Positions 37,401 to 50,000 of a stretch of 64,000 nucleotides of DNA are shown here, one piece after another. A program made the translations under genes and the position numbers. The stretch is from Acanthaster planci. Taxonomy: Eukaryota; Echinodermata; Asteroidea; Valvatida; Acanthasteridae. Under the pieces are notes generated by a model. It saw nothing but the letters and a program-made list of their open reading frames with translations. It made no database searches and had not been told where the DNA came from. Where the stretch lies: NCBI RefSeq assembly GCF_001949145.1, contig NW_019091394.1, positions 1,893,330-1,957,329 of the forward strand. Direction: 5' to 3'. Each line of letters opens with the position of its first letter. Within the stretch, counting starts at the first letter, position 1.

Positions 37401-38419
37401 TGTACGCGATCATTAATAATACGGACCCCATATAAGTTTCTTTAACTATTTTACGTTAGTTTAAATCTTTAAGACATTTGAAATAAAAAATTACAAGCGG
37501 TTAGTAGGGGCTGTCAAGGATAGTCTAAAATTTTAGTAACTGTCATCAAAGTGATACCCAGACCCCGGCCAACAATAAACATTCATTTGTATCTAACACA
37601 GATAACATAATACAATTCACTAATTTAAAAACGACCACATGAAATAGATGACAATGATAACATTCAAATGAAACCACGACAACAATAGCATACTAACCAC
37701 AGCATTTAAAAAGGAATACATTTACAACGAAAACCTTTACGAAGCAAAATTGAAACATGAGCTGCAAGGCGTTGCACAGGAGTCGGACAAGTCAAGCCGT
37801 TATTAATCAACGTTGCGAAAAGAACCAATTGGGAAATGATGTGTTTGCTGAGGTTTTGTCAACGTTACCAAAATATCTAAATGAGCCTTGTCGGTAAAAC
37901 CCAAAATATAACACTGTTAATCACCAAAAGAAAAAAAAAGTAGACATATGGTACTTACCTGACGTAACCAATAAATCAGCTGTATGTTTAAGTTTAAACA
38001 AAGTTACACGAGGACACATTTCAGATGCATCGTTTTTCCTCTTTTATTTCCGAAATGTTGTTAGATTTCTTAGTAATACGTGACAATGTTTCAGTAAATT
38101 TTCGTAATCGAGTTTTGGCTTGGACTAAGGGACGGGGTGAATAATATCTATGATGTTCTATGATGATGATGAAAGTGAATTTAAAAACAAGATTTCTATG
38201 AGTTCGTCCAATTCGCAAAACCTATTGTCACACCACGAGACCGTCGTCAAGACCAACGCTACCTCGCCTATCCCAATTAAGACAGGACAGAAAAAGTGAC
38301 GGCATTTCATGAGCTCGCCTACAGCATCTTGTAGAATTCCCATACACAGAAATCAGACAAGTCCGAGAGACTGATCACCAGTAGCACCGTGCATGCCGCA
38401 AGACGAGCCCCCAGCCCGT

Positions 38420-38720
38420 CGCCACTCCCAGCCTCATTAAAACCCGCTGGGGGACAGGGGAGAGAAGATTTCCGGTTAAGGTGACAAAAAAAACTCCCGT
38501 CACCTACAATTAAAACCCCTTCTGCCCCCGACAACAAGCTCTCGCCCCGACAATACCACGATGACGTGTCCTCCGCCCTCCGATCCGTTGACAGACAGGC
38601 CGGCCAACAATGGCCGCTAATGTCAAGTAAAAACAAAATCCCTGTTCATCTTTGTAAAAGGAGCCCCGGGGAATAATGTCTTGCAACAACCGCAGCCCTC
38701 CAAAAATCTTCGTTTGATAG
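38420..38720. promoter_or_regulatory. Candidate non-coding regulatory island
   Basis: This is a non-repetitive stretch with a duplicated ccccgacaa word (38526 and 38554 regions), a CRE-like atgacgtg and a SOX-type aacaatggcc close to a homeodomain-type gctaatg. It differs in texture from the AT-rich flanks. No coding or repeat explanation was found. Confidence 0.2.
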
Positions 38721-39599
38721 GTGGATAATGGAGGACGACAAAGCTCTTAGCACAATAGCCTTTCTGGGTACCTAGTCTGAAGCGTTCAATCATTTCCATT
38801 GATCGCGTGTTTGGAGTGAGGCTATTATATGGCTGTAGTGGGGCTCCGAACTAAAAACAAAACAAGCAACGCCATCTCAGGCATGTTGAGTTATTGATAA
38901 TTCAAGGTACAGTGTATAGGCCAAGTAACAGTGGCGATTTTTAGGATATTTAGTCCCGTTCGTCTTGTTTTTAATTTCAAACAGAAAGCATAGCAAGGAA
39001 TGGGAAATAAGATAAATTCACACCAGAACACATTATTCGCACCAAATGAGTTTTATCAAGTAGCTTAACTACCTCAGAATCGTTCGTTAACCCTAACCCC
39101 CTATAGGGTGTATGTAAAATCATATTTAGATCGGACAATGTGGGACTGTTAGGGTTAATATTGATTCTTTTTAGGGAAAACACTGTCAGTGTCATATGGT
39201 TTACATTTGAGCAAATCGCTGAGGGTAAGAGCCCTAACCTGAACAATTTTCCTTTTTCCTGAATGAAGTCCCCGGTTGTATTACACAGGGCGCATAGGAA
39301 ACAGAATTTATAGTTACGTACACTTTGAAACTATGTTTCTAGGAAAAAAACCTGTAACACGCGGTGCGCATGTTTTTAAGGGTACGTCATTTAGTGGGTT
39401 TACTATGGAAACAGAGGATATAAGTATATATGTCAATTAAAACCTAAGAAGTGCTTTGAGAAACATACAAATGCTTAAGAGGGTGTGTGGATAGTTTTAA
39501 AGAGTCCAAATGATGCGCTCCGTGGGGTGAAATCGTAGCTCCTCGTACACCCACCAGAGTCCCCAGCATGCACTTGGAACACGTATTCGGTCTTCAAGA

Positions 39600-40160
39600 C
39601 AGTTCAGAAGCATCTTCGTGTGACGTCTTTCATCGTCACCTGTCTCACTTCCTCCCAACTCATTCCAGCAATCCTCCCCCGATCAATTCCCTTCTCGATG
39701 GTCACTGACCCGCGATCTCGGCCAACAGCCTATTTTTTTTCTCTCATTTCTCTCTGGATGGAACGAGGGCCCGGGTCATTAAGCGACCGCGCTGGGCCCC
39801 GGTACAAATACAATCCCCGTTTAGATCCCAAAGTCCCCCGCCCCATTCACGGGTCCTATTCTTCACCCCTCGTAAATGAGGTACCCGTTATACAATCAGA
39901 ACAACAAACGCTCAGCATTTCATAAGTGGGTGATTAGTGGATTTGGAAGGGGAATAAACTCTTCCCCCGCGGTAAACACGGCTCGCTTCTTGTCGTCACC
40001 GCCGTGCAACTCGAGGGCGACTTGTACCGGGACAAGTTCAACAATCCCCGAGGCCGTCACCGTGTCTGCGCCGGTTGTGAATGGCGGGTGTAATGAGGCC
40101 CAAGAATCGATTACTCTCAGCATACCTACGGTCACCGCAGTGTCATCAAACAATCAGTTC
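39600..40160. promoter_or_regulatory. Candidate non-coding regulatory island
   Basis: About 560 bp of evenly mixed, non-repetitive sequence with many developmental-enhancer words: gtcattaagc, atcagaacaacaaac, gtgattagtgg, gtaatgagg, agttcaacaatccc and aagaatcgattac. No ORF of interest on either strand. The match to the style of deuterostome conserved elements is visual only. Confidence 0.25.
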
Positions 40161-40656
40161 AATCATATAATTGGTCTGAATTGGGATGTTTAAGTCAGGC
40201 ATCATCTTCACGGCCCGTCGATCAAACTGGGCATTGCACTAAATATTAAAATGAAAGGATACAACTGTATATTTATTTCCCATTGTATCAGAATAAAAAT
40301 GATAAACCATTCTTACCTTAAAAACCAGACAAATGTACTCATAACTTTACAATATGTTCAATGTACACACCCAAATAAGGGTTCATCTTCCATTTTTTAC
40401 TCATTTTTGTTGGAAAAGGCTACTGAGACGAAATTATTATCAAACCTCCCTGACTTGAGATGACTTTACCATAAAGTACATTTTTTCGAAAAAATAAATC
40501 ATACTCTTCATTTCAAAGTTAGAGGAATTTAAGCAGTCCTCAAGGGTCCCGTTTTGATAAAAAACCCTTAATTATGAGTAATGCATCCTGTTCGGAGCCG
40601 GGACCCTTCAGTTTTTACAGCCTCTCGAGAGCATGGAACCACAGAGCTAGAACACA

Positions 40657-40929
40657 CACTGAAAACTGCCAGGGTTAAATTCATCCCACGGAAGGGTGAA
40701 AACTGCGACTACCTACAATATGGGCTGTGTCAACCCAACTTTGGGTTGAGAATTACTTTCTGTTTCAGTTTTCACCCAGAATATTAGTAGATATTGACCA
40801 CTGTTTGGTTAAAACTACCCAGAAATTAATTTCAATCACCCAAGTTGGGTTGAAACAACCTAAACTATTGGGTAGTTGCAGTTTTCACCCTCGCTTGGGT
40901 TAAAATTTAGCCCAGGCATTTTTTCAGTG
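40657..40929. mobile_element. Non-autonomous inverted-repeat DNA transposon (CACTG ends)
   Basis: The left end starts cactgaaaactgcc and the right end is its inverse, finishing cattttttcagtg. The arms stay recognisable for about 90 bp each: gggtgaaaactgc and caacccaactt are present in both, inverted. There is no coding capacity. CACTG ends are known from CMC-type (Chapaev-like) elements, but no clear target duplication is visible, so the superfamily is uncertain. Confidence 0.75.
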
Positions 40930-41619
40930 GCAAAACCTATAAGATGTGCAAATTGTTCTTGCATAATCCTCTTACTTGTGAAAATGTTCATACAAGTCCA
41001 CACGGAACTGTTAACCAGTTTGCAATCAGTTTCTTGCTCACCCATTTATTGTTTTTTTTTTTTTTACAGTGCACATAAAGTGATTTCCACCTTCACATTG
41101 TTGTTAGCCGAGTTGATAAAGCTCGGACTTTGGTTTGGCTTCAGTGCTGAAGATCGTACAATGAGAGAAAAAAAAACAATTTGGATTTCCATTCTTGAGC
41201 TGTTTTGACTTGTCATCCAACCGATAAACTTTTACCATTTGATGAGCCCGGGAAAAGTGAGCATTGGCATGCGAAGTCGTGGACGGGTCTAATATTGTCA
41301 AGAATCCCGCAGTCAATTACGGGAGATTGCCTTATTGCGTGCTTGCCACCAGATGCGACATGTCAGCGTTGCCATACCGGAACAGGGACGCACCGGCTGT
41401 CTCACATACACAACATTCACTCAACAACAACCACTCCTCTGCCATCTTTTCAATTTTCAGTGGATGGCGTGAGCTACCCACACGTGTACCCTTTCGATGT
41501 CTTCCCGTCCTGGGCCGTTCGAACCATAGTCCGTGCTGTGTGGTTCTAGGCGGTATCTCTTGATGCTCGCGTAATGGGAAAAATATCGTATTCATGTTAT
41601 CACTGTATTATTTTATGCG

Positions 41620-41940
41620 GCCGTCCTAACGTTCTCCGTTTGCAACACCCGAACAAAATTCCGTTAATTACGGGCCCGTCAATCAAGGGTAGATTTGCTT
41701 GTCCGGTTTTATTTGGGACGACAGGGCCCCCCGCTGCGGCTATAAGACCATCATTAAGGGCTCTAACATTACACACCCTTCGCCCGGATTGTAACAGCTC
41801 TGTCTTTCCTGGGCCTGAGGAGCGCGGGTCCCGCTCGCTGAAAGACCTTCGCGCGCTCACTCACCCGTGCAAAATGGAGAATCCGGAGGTTAAAGAATTT
41901 ATCACCCGGGCAAGTAGCTGTCACCATGTTTAATACGAGA
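41620..41940. promoter_or_regulatory. Candidate non-coding regulatory island
   Basis: Contains ccgttaattacgg (41661-41673), a TAATTA core in a near-palindrome, then cgtcaatcaagg (PBX/MEIS-like), atcattaaggg and ggctataagacc. GC-richer than its flanks and non-repetitive. The assignment is a visual inference. Confidence 0.25.
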
Positions 41941-42269
41941 GGTGCCCCCCCCTTATTATCGTCCCTTTGGGGTGGGGGAGGGACATCTTCTCTAATTGCT
42001 GGGTGACAGGAAGATTGGGCTACAGACAAGTCACTACTGACGACAATTTGGGGGTTGGAGAGAGGATGTAACCGGAAGCGTTGGCTGTAATGACTGGAAG
42101 GATAAAGGCAGGTCAAGAAGAGGGAAAATGTTTCTCTTGGGTGCAAGAAAATGTTTATTTTGGTTTGAGGCTTGGTTCACCCATCTTTATTTTCCCTCTT
42201 CACGCACGGTGTATTTGCAAAAGGTTCAAAATAAATCAGCCGGTAAATTCCACGAATGCTGTTACGGGC

Positions 42270-42468
42270 TATCCGCCGTGAGTAGAAACACCCCTTCGTC
42301 CGTTGAAACAAAAGAGCCAAGCTGGTCGGGAGTGTTTGTTTTGTTTCTAGCGGCGTGAACGCAACGCATGCATCTCAGCTGACCAGCTAAGCGAAGTCCC
42401 TACTAAAGGAGCCTCCGTTGCTCAGAAAATCGCGCCCTCTTTTGGTCCAGCTCGGGGCCCGTAGCTGA
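42270..42468 (+). repeat. Dispersed repeat family R2, copy A
   Basis: Starts tatccgccgtgagtagaa, then cacccc.tcgtc.gttgaaa, and ends near tttggtccagctcggg. The same block order occurs at 44281-44480 (+) and, inverted, at 60300-60478. Confidence 0.7.
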
Positions 42469-43043
42469 TGATCAGAATCATATATTATTGCCGTCACTTA
42501 TCTATCGCCGTCTCGCTATACCGAATGCTTGTCACTGATGACCAGTAGAGTGAATTCCGACAAGGCTTCAACATTAAATTGCTCGAGAGACTGTAGGGGG
42601 GGTCGGACTCAAATTTACGCCAAACACAACTCTTGATGCTCAACCCCCTATCCCCGTGGCTGCGCAAAATGATTGGGACTTATGGCTACGGCTACGTCTA
42701 GTACTTTATTAAAGATGTAGGTGTACAATTATCTTCGTTTTTCAGGAAGGAAAAAGAAAGCAAAACAAAGAAAAAAAGACAACAAAACAAACAAGCTAAA
42801 CTAAAAATCACGGGGTCTTAAGGGACGGGCTGGTCTGATAAGGCATCGTGGTCATTTTACCTTTTAGAGCATCGTCTATTTTGCAAGCTTGCCTCATGAA
42901 TATTCAACAGTTTCTCAATTTCGAAAAGCCGGTCAAAGTGAAGAAAGTAAGTTGTTGTTCAAATTTGTACTCAATGTCAGCCCAAAAAATAACGTTAAAG
43001 CATAAGTATGTCAGCGACAATTTTAGATTGTTTTACTTCTAAT

Positions 43044-43214
43044 ACGGGTGATTCACAATAGTGCGCCTCCAGGAGTTTGCAAAGCGTTGGCCAATCACAA
43101 CGCGCGAACTCTGTCGACCATTTCCAGACGTGCATTGGGTCGACAGATTTCGCGCAGTCGTGACTGGCCAACGCGTTGCAAACCCTTGGAGGCGCACCGT
43201 TGTGAATCGCCCGT
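43044..43214. mobile_element. Foldback MITE family F1, full copy
   Basis: A near-complete palindrome. The left arm runs acgggtgattcacaa, gtgcgcctcc, gcgttggccaatcac, ctgtcgacc. The right arm is its inverse and ends gattcgcccgt when read backwards. The arms are about 80 bp with a few mismatches, and at flanks both ends. There is no ORF. The arms carry ttggccaatca, an NF-Y-type box. Confidence 0.9.
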
Positions 43215-44280
43215 ATCATAATCATATCTGTATGTAAAAAAGGCTGATAAATGTAATACAGGAATGCTAATTTCAGGTCTGACTTTCGAAAAGTTTTCCC
43301 GTCACGAGGGTAGATTAGTTTTAGGGGGATTCGGAGCTCCTAAATGCCGCTTCAAACTTGGCGCGAAAGTAAACACTGCCCAGAATTTGCGACGTGCAGT
43401 CAAATTATTCGCACTGCGAATTCGCAACAATTGTACACTTTTCAACTCAGCCAAATTTTGCTGGAAAAAAATTTCGCAACGTGAAATTTTCTTCCCATCC
43501 GTCTCTGCCTGAATGTATGAGCCTGTCTTAAGACAGCTCTTTCCCACCGCGTGGTAAAGCGCATTTTGATATTTCTGTGGCAATTCAGCCGGAAAACGAG
43601 CGATTGAAAGGCATGAGGTGTTCCAGCGATGGCTTTTTGATCCAATCTAGAAAAGCCCAGTTCCTTGCATCTTGAGCTCATTAGGGTCTCTGAGCGACCG
43701 GTGTGCCACTCAGGGTCGCGTCCGGACGCGCAGGCCCAGGCCCCGGCCATGAAGCGTCGCGTACGGTGGGCTGTGGTAGTGAGTCCCCCCCATGGGTCAG
43801 CTGGCTGGCCCCGCCGTCTCTAGGGGTGGGTGAGGCCTCGGAAACACGCCCTGGCAAGGTCAAAGGGTGCGCGGCGGCATCTCCCTCGGTCTCAGCGGTC
43901 TAGCTTCCGCAATTTAGCACCTTTGCTGGTCCGGGTATTATGGAGAATTTAATTGAGAATGCCAGTCCCGAGTAGCAGCGTGACCAGGCGTGACCTTTTT
44001 TTGCAACAATTAGAATTTAAACACCTGGAAGGTATAGACACGTTAAATTTCCCCGCCTCTTACGGAGTGTTTGGAAATCGACTTCAGAACTTTTGATAAT
44101 TTTAGCTTAATTTAAGATCTTTGAATCACCAAACTGAACCTGATTCTTTCCATGTCCGATGGTTTGCTGGACTAATCTCTGAAGGGCTGTTTACCCAGTT
44201 TCAAAACACAATTACAGACTCAAAATCATGCCATTTGGGGCTTGAATTTGTGAGACGTGTAGGCGCGCTATTATCGTATC

Positions 44281-44480
44281 TATCCGCCTCGAGCAGAAGC
44301 ACCCCCTCATCGGTTGAAAAGAGCCATGTTAGTCAGGAATGTTCATTTTGCTGCTAGAGAGCGGCACGTGTATTTCATAGTCGTTCGTGAACCACCGAAA
44401 TGCAGTTTCGGCCAAAGAAGCCTCTAGTTGCTAGGAAAAGTGCACCCTCTCTTGGTCCAGCTCGGGCTCATAACCGGTGG
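44281..44480 (+). repeat. Dispersed repeat family R2, copy B
   Basis: Starts tatccgcctcgagcagaag followed by caccccctcatcggttgaaa and ends tcttggtccagctcggg. About 2 kb from copy A, in the same orientation. Confidence 0.75.
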
Positions 44481-45412
44481 ACTTACCTAGCCACCTATAT
44501 GCTCATTCGAATGCGCAGTCTAAAGCTGATAACGAAACCCACTGTACATGCGGTGGAAAGCTCCCATAGCTCAGTTCAAAGCACCCCTCCTCCGAATAAA
44601 AATCTGAAAAAAGGCTGAAACACAACTCAGGAAAAGTGCTATATCGTTTGGATTTGTATAGTTTAGTAATTGTTTCTTTATCAAGACCATTTAACTCAAA
44701 ACCGAAATGAAAAAAAAAGAAAGGCCGTAAAACACATTTCTGAAGGACTGGCCGAAATCGCCTGGGGCTGTTTAGGAACCTTGAAGATTTTGAATCGAAC
44801 AATCCCAATATGGGACAGTTGCTAGGCAGCGGTTGCTCCTTACGCACAACATTAACGTTCACCGATGGAATTCAGTTTGTTTTTCTGGTCTTAATCCGAA
44901 GCTAAATGTTGACAAGGTTCTCCATCCCTGTTTCAAGGGCATGCGCAGTGCATTGGACTCCACTCCAGATGTTCTTCCCACCATGCACCGCAGCGGGACG
45001 TCATAACACGGCTCACCTGGTTCTGTGCGAGTGACTGGGCCGGAACAGATTGGTTGGTTTCGTACGATGGTTGCGGACTGATACCGACAAACGTGTTTAT
45101 GTACCTCCGAACCATATAGTACAGGAAAACTTAATAATTTCTGAACATTTTGCAAATCTGTTCATAATTTTCAGAATTTGGTCAGTTTCTACTTTACATG
45201 AATATCGCTTTTTATTTTAGGACACCATGTTGCTAAATACCCAGCGATGATAGGTTCACAGAGCACCAATTGGCCTACATTTTGAAAAGATAAACCGGAT
45301 GCAAAATCCAAAGCGTTTAGTCACTCCCATCTACGTCAGAGCTCGGCTAGAGTATTACTCGGAAATGGACCTGTATAGCTGTAGTCTAGTTTGTGTCATT
45401 CCGTGACGTCAT

Positions 45413-45654
45413 GGACCCTTTTCCAATACTTAACTTCGGCTCCGTCTCAGGCTTCAACAGTTTTTTACTAGCTAACTTTGAAGCTGTAAGCTCAGTGATC
45501 AGTCTGATAGTGCCATAGAACATCAAATAAGATGCAAGAAAGCCAAAAATTACATTAATCCAATGTAACTTAAACGCTTCAGGCCCACAATCGGGGATTG
45601 GTTTGGGGGAAGAAGCCTGAGACGGAGACGAAGTTGAGTATTGGAAAACGGACC
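45413..45654. mobile_element. Inverted-repeat element F2 (43-bp arms)
   Basis: Left arm 45413-45455 (ggacccttttccaatac ... gtctcaggcttc) and right arm 45612-45654 (gaagcctgagac ... gtattggaaaacggacc) are inverse copies with a few mismatches, around a 156-bp core. No ORF. Typical of a non-autonomous DNA transposon; superfamily unknown. Confidence 0.75.
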
Positions 45655-46885
45655 TGGACTCCTCCTGAAAGTAATGTATCTCATGCGAGGGCGCTTTTCA
45701 TGTTCAACATTAAATGGATGGTATACACTGTTAATGGTGTCGACACCGATTAATAGCGACTTCGGTGCTCATACGTTTAATGTTTGTATTTGTTATTACT
45801 GCACCGAAGTGAAGTGAGGTGCGCTACTGTGATTTAGGATTTAGCACTTGAACCTGCTCTACGTATATTTCGTATTCGCTTTGCATCTGAAGCGTTTGTT
45901 CTTGGTTGTTATTATGAGCAGGTGGCTCTGGGCTTAACGACGCCCTCAACGGTGAATAAAAATTCGATTAATTAATATTCGCATGAGGGCGCTGGATAGC
46001 TCTGGCGCCGGGGAGCCCACACGGCCCAGTTTTGCGGATACAGAGCTTGATTTCGACTCGTGGCAGGTATGTGCCGCTAGCTTTCTTCCAAGCCAAGGCA
46101 GCGTGTCATAACATTTCTCAGTGGTGTTGAAGGATAAGCGGGGACACCCGCAGAAGGGGGCATTTGCACTGAGCGTGTCTGGCTTATGAGCAGAAGCCGG
46201 TTCAGAAAGAAAACGAAGCCTGCGTACTGGGGGTCGGGGTACTGGTGTTTCACGACACAACAAATGACCACAACGCCCAGAACTCCAGAGGGTCTTTGGG
46301 TGTAAACGTGCCCGGGCTTTCCTGCCAACGGACGATGGCGGGGGGCAGGGGAACCGCACCCACACAACAAAAAATGCTTGCTTTAAATTAGACCGACCCC
46401 CCCACCGGAAAGGGCCATCAAGGGTTACAGGGGGGAAAAAGACAAAATAACGTGGCTAACTAGACAGTGAAAACACGCTTCGTTACATGTCATCCATTCC
46501 CGCCAGTGTCAAGCTCTGAGAGAGACTGAACCATCATCCCACAGCCTGCGGAGCCCCGACGATTAATCCAGCCAGATGCCAGACAGCCTGCTATTAACGT
46601 GCTGCTGTTACCTCTCCACGGGGGAACTTCCACACTCGGCCTGGCCTTAAGTTCATCGAAACAATGCCAATCAATTCCCTGGGGGTCCTCTTGGTTGTTG
46701 ACGTCTTTCTGACTCAAAAACACCGACTGTTTTCAACTACTAAGATGTGTCTCAAGGTATAATAATGATATTTCACACCCTGTAAGTTGATAAGGCTATG
46801 GGCGTAGAAGAGTGTAGGGGCTATGGAACGAACGAGGACCTCCTTCGACCTCGAACTCCACTTTTAATTAGATACAATAGACCGT

Positions 46886-47077
46886 ATTTGCGGCGTCCCC
46901 TATTTCAGTCGTATTCCTGAACAAACAGTATAAATTTTAAACCTGTAATGGGATGGTACCAGGTGATTTTGGGGGTCTGAATGAAATCGTAGAATATAGT
47001 CTGGTTCTTTGAATTTAACGTTTTCCAATAAATACACTAGGTTGGGGACTATGACTGAAATTGGGGACGCCGCAAAT
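46886..47077. mobile_element. Inverted-repeat element F3 (about 33-bp arms)
   Basis: Left arm 46886-46917 (atttgcggcgtcccc.atttcagtc) is the inverse of 47044-47077 (gactgaaat.ggggacgccgcaaat) around an AT-rich core of about 125 bp. No coding capacity. Confidence 0.75.
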
Positions 47078-50000
47078 AAAAAAAAAGTATGTGCTGATAG
47101 GAAGGTTCTCTTAATTAAGATAGATGAAGAAAGACCAGACCTCATGAAGAAAGGTTTCTATCTGGGTTTTTCGTGCTGGATCGGCATTTAGGCGTTTAAC
47201 TTTACTTGAAAAACGTTCAAATCCACCCACAGTCAAAATGCGTCCATTTCAAAAATGCTTTGTGCGGTACGATTGAGGGAACATTCCCACACGTATTTGC
47301 CGTGCCACTGAAGTCAGAGCAGTCAGCTTGTTGGTACGGTATAGAGAAAAAGATCTGCCTTTGGAAGAAAACTCAAGCCATGACACATCCTGCTGATGAG
47401 TTTCACTCTTGGGCGACGTGACATGACAGCAAAGTCAACGCTTCAAAACCCGCGTCTGGCTCATCCCCGCTCGAGGCACTAAAGGGCATAATGTTCAGTC
47501 TCGCACCTGACGTCATCATAGCAGTTTCGCATGTCACCGTCGGGTGAGTTTCACGCCGCTCCGCCTACAAAAATGCCCCCGAGGAAGCAGGGATCATCAC
47601 CAGGTTGTAGACCATTAAAGAGTGGCTATTGAAAACAATAATAATTACCCCCACTACAAAACAAAAGAATAAAATCAGGAAACATAATAATCGGTGTATT
47701 GGGTGTTCAACATACATATGAAATAAAGGTTTATTTCCTCCTCTTCAATTTTTATTTTTTAATTTTTGTAGGTCAGCCTGTGACTTCGTGGGACATTTCC
47801 AACAAAAGAAAGTCACGGAAGACAGCTGTAAGCCCGTGGCTATTTTGAAAAGTGATGCCTCGACCCCTTTGCTGACTAGAGCAATTTGGAAGGCCCAGTT
47901 TTGTACATATTTCTCGGAAATATAAGTTGGAAGTCCTGTTGGAGGCTTCCATCCTTCTTTTCTTTCAAACCCTCTAGTCCACGTGCCACAAAGTTCTCTA
48001 ATAGCAGAGAACCGGAAGCATGCAAGTCGTGATTTTTGTCCAAGGAATGAAATTCTGGGAGTGATTCCTAGCCTGTAAATCTTTACAGGTTGGCATCCGG
48101 CAGCGCGTATGGAGACTCCTATTCACGAATGGGAATGACGTTTTGTGCTTGTGCCGAGACACCACAACCGGAGACAGAGTTTCGCATCTCTCCGTCTTTT
48201 TTTCTGGGGAATTAAAGGCTACAACTTCGGGACTTCTGACTATCAAGTTTTGAGAAGGCCCCAGGAAAGAAATGAGGAGGATATGCTGAGTTCATCCCAA
48301 TGTTTCGACTCCAAATGCACATTGGCAGTCATCAAAAATGATACAAAACTGCACTGCACTTGAGTCCTTCTCAGCTCCCGCTTATATTGTTGTACGAGAC
48401 CAAACCTTACCACTCTCTCTTCAAAAACATTCAGGTTTTCCTTCCTCTCTAGCCATCTAAACAAACTGAAAGCAGACACTCGCTTCAAAAGCAAACAATG
48501 TCGACATAAGAGGTGTACATCACACCTTCCGGAGTGTCACGGATGTGTTTCGAAAGTAGCTCCAGTCATGAAAATTAATGACAGAGAACTTAACACTGAA
48601 ATACTAGACTAGTGTGCCTTACAAGTCTACACACGTAGAGCTGGGTTTTATTTCAAGATGGATGGTTTGGATAGGGATAAAGAAGCAACGTTCTCTGGAA
48701 TTATTACAGCATGTGAAGAAGTGACCCAAAACGATTCGAAATTCCACTGTGCCAGTGCATCATTGTTTGTGGCTGGCAAGAAGTGAAAGTGGAACGAAGA
48801 AGCCCTGCAGGAAGCCGGGGGCGCTTGTACTTTTCCCCCTGATACGTCGGCCATCTTGCCTCGGCATCTTGTTTTCACGCGGGCCGCGACGACGAAATTA
48901 ACCGCCTCTGCCCGACCGCTTCTCGCTCGGGTTTCAGGGGCTCTAAAAGAGCTGCCTGTCAGAGATCGTTAGAGACGAACCAGGCGAGTCGCCCAAGCAG
49001 TAAACCAGGCTTCCTCCGCAATATCCCGTCCAAGAAGGGCACCAGCTCTCCTTCTAGGCCGAAAAAGAAAATATGATGATATTTGTCGACCAGGTGTTAC
49101 CTGTCAGACTTCCGCCGACGCAAGTTATCCCACGCCAGGACAAAAGAGCTCCATCGAGCACCGCTCCAGAGTTTTTATAATGGCATTGCTCACTTCGTCC
49201 CTATTAAATTACAAGAAACACGTAATCCACTCTTGACATTCGATGATCGCTTCTCGCAACCCAAGACGTCGGGGCCGGTTCGGTTGAACCAGGTGGGTTA
49301 GGGAAGACGGCGGCCGACATGCAATTTGTCTGTTTTCCATGAAAGCCACGACTCCTAGCCTCGGCAATTAAAACGAAAACAAAGACCGTGGGTCAGAGGT
49401 CAAGCTCAAACACATTCTATTTAACACTTGTGTCATGCAGAAATGTTTCCTTAATAAGGCAGTGAAAAGGAAGCAATTTTTAAATGAAAAGACCATGTTT
49501 AAATACTACCGGGACTCCTATGACGTTGTCTTGATTTTCAGAATTTATATTAATTTCCAATTAGTAACAGCCCCATAAAAAGCACGGCATCAGAGTTTGG
49601 ACAAAACTAAACCAAATGTTCCAAGCACGGGTCATTTGTCATACGTGACTCACTCTGTGAAAATAAGTCTTAATTAAGTCGCCAGAGCCGCTTTGGAGTA
49701 AGAAGTCCCTTAGAATACTTTGCACAGTGTAAATCAATAGGAACCCAAAGCATTTTTCACCATGGAGCATCCACTTTCATCAGGATGCCAAACTGAGTGA
49801 TCCATCAAAACGAAAACACTCAATTTGCGCTTTCCAATCCAAATGAAAACTCAAAAAGTGGCTCTGGTGACTTAAGACTCATTTTCAAAGAGTGGGTCAC
49901 ATATGTCGAGTTTTATTTGCAGTGTAGCTCCCAAATCCTTTTTTTTCAAACATTTACCGCTTGAAAGAAATTAATGCTCCCATGTCATGCACACAACGTC

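Larger units (their letters stand above)
30439..40656. other. Gene-poor intergenic DNA downstream of Zic, part 2
   Basis: No recognisable gene. It includes a tRNA-like SINE (31728-31800) and a GC-rich stretch near 32460-32680. Enhancer-like islands are listed separately at 34300-34460, 38420-38720 and 39600-40160. AT-rich sequence without visible structure fills 37320-38020. Confidence 0.45.
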
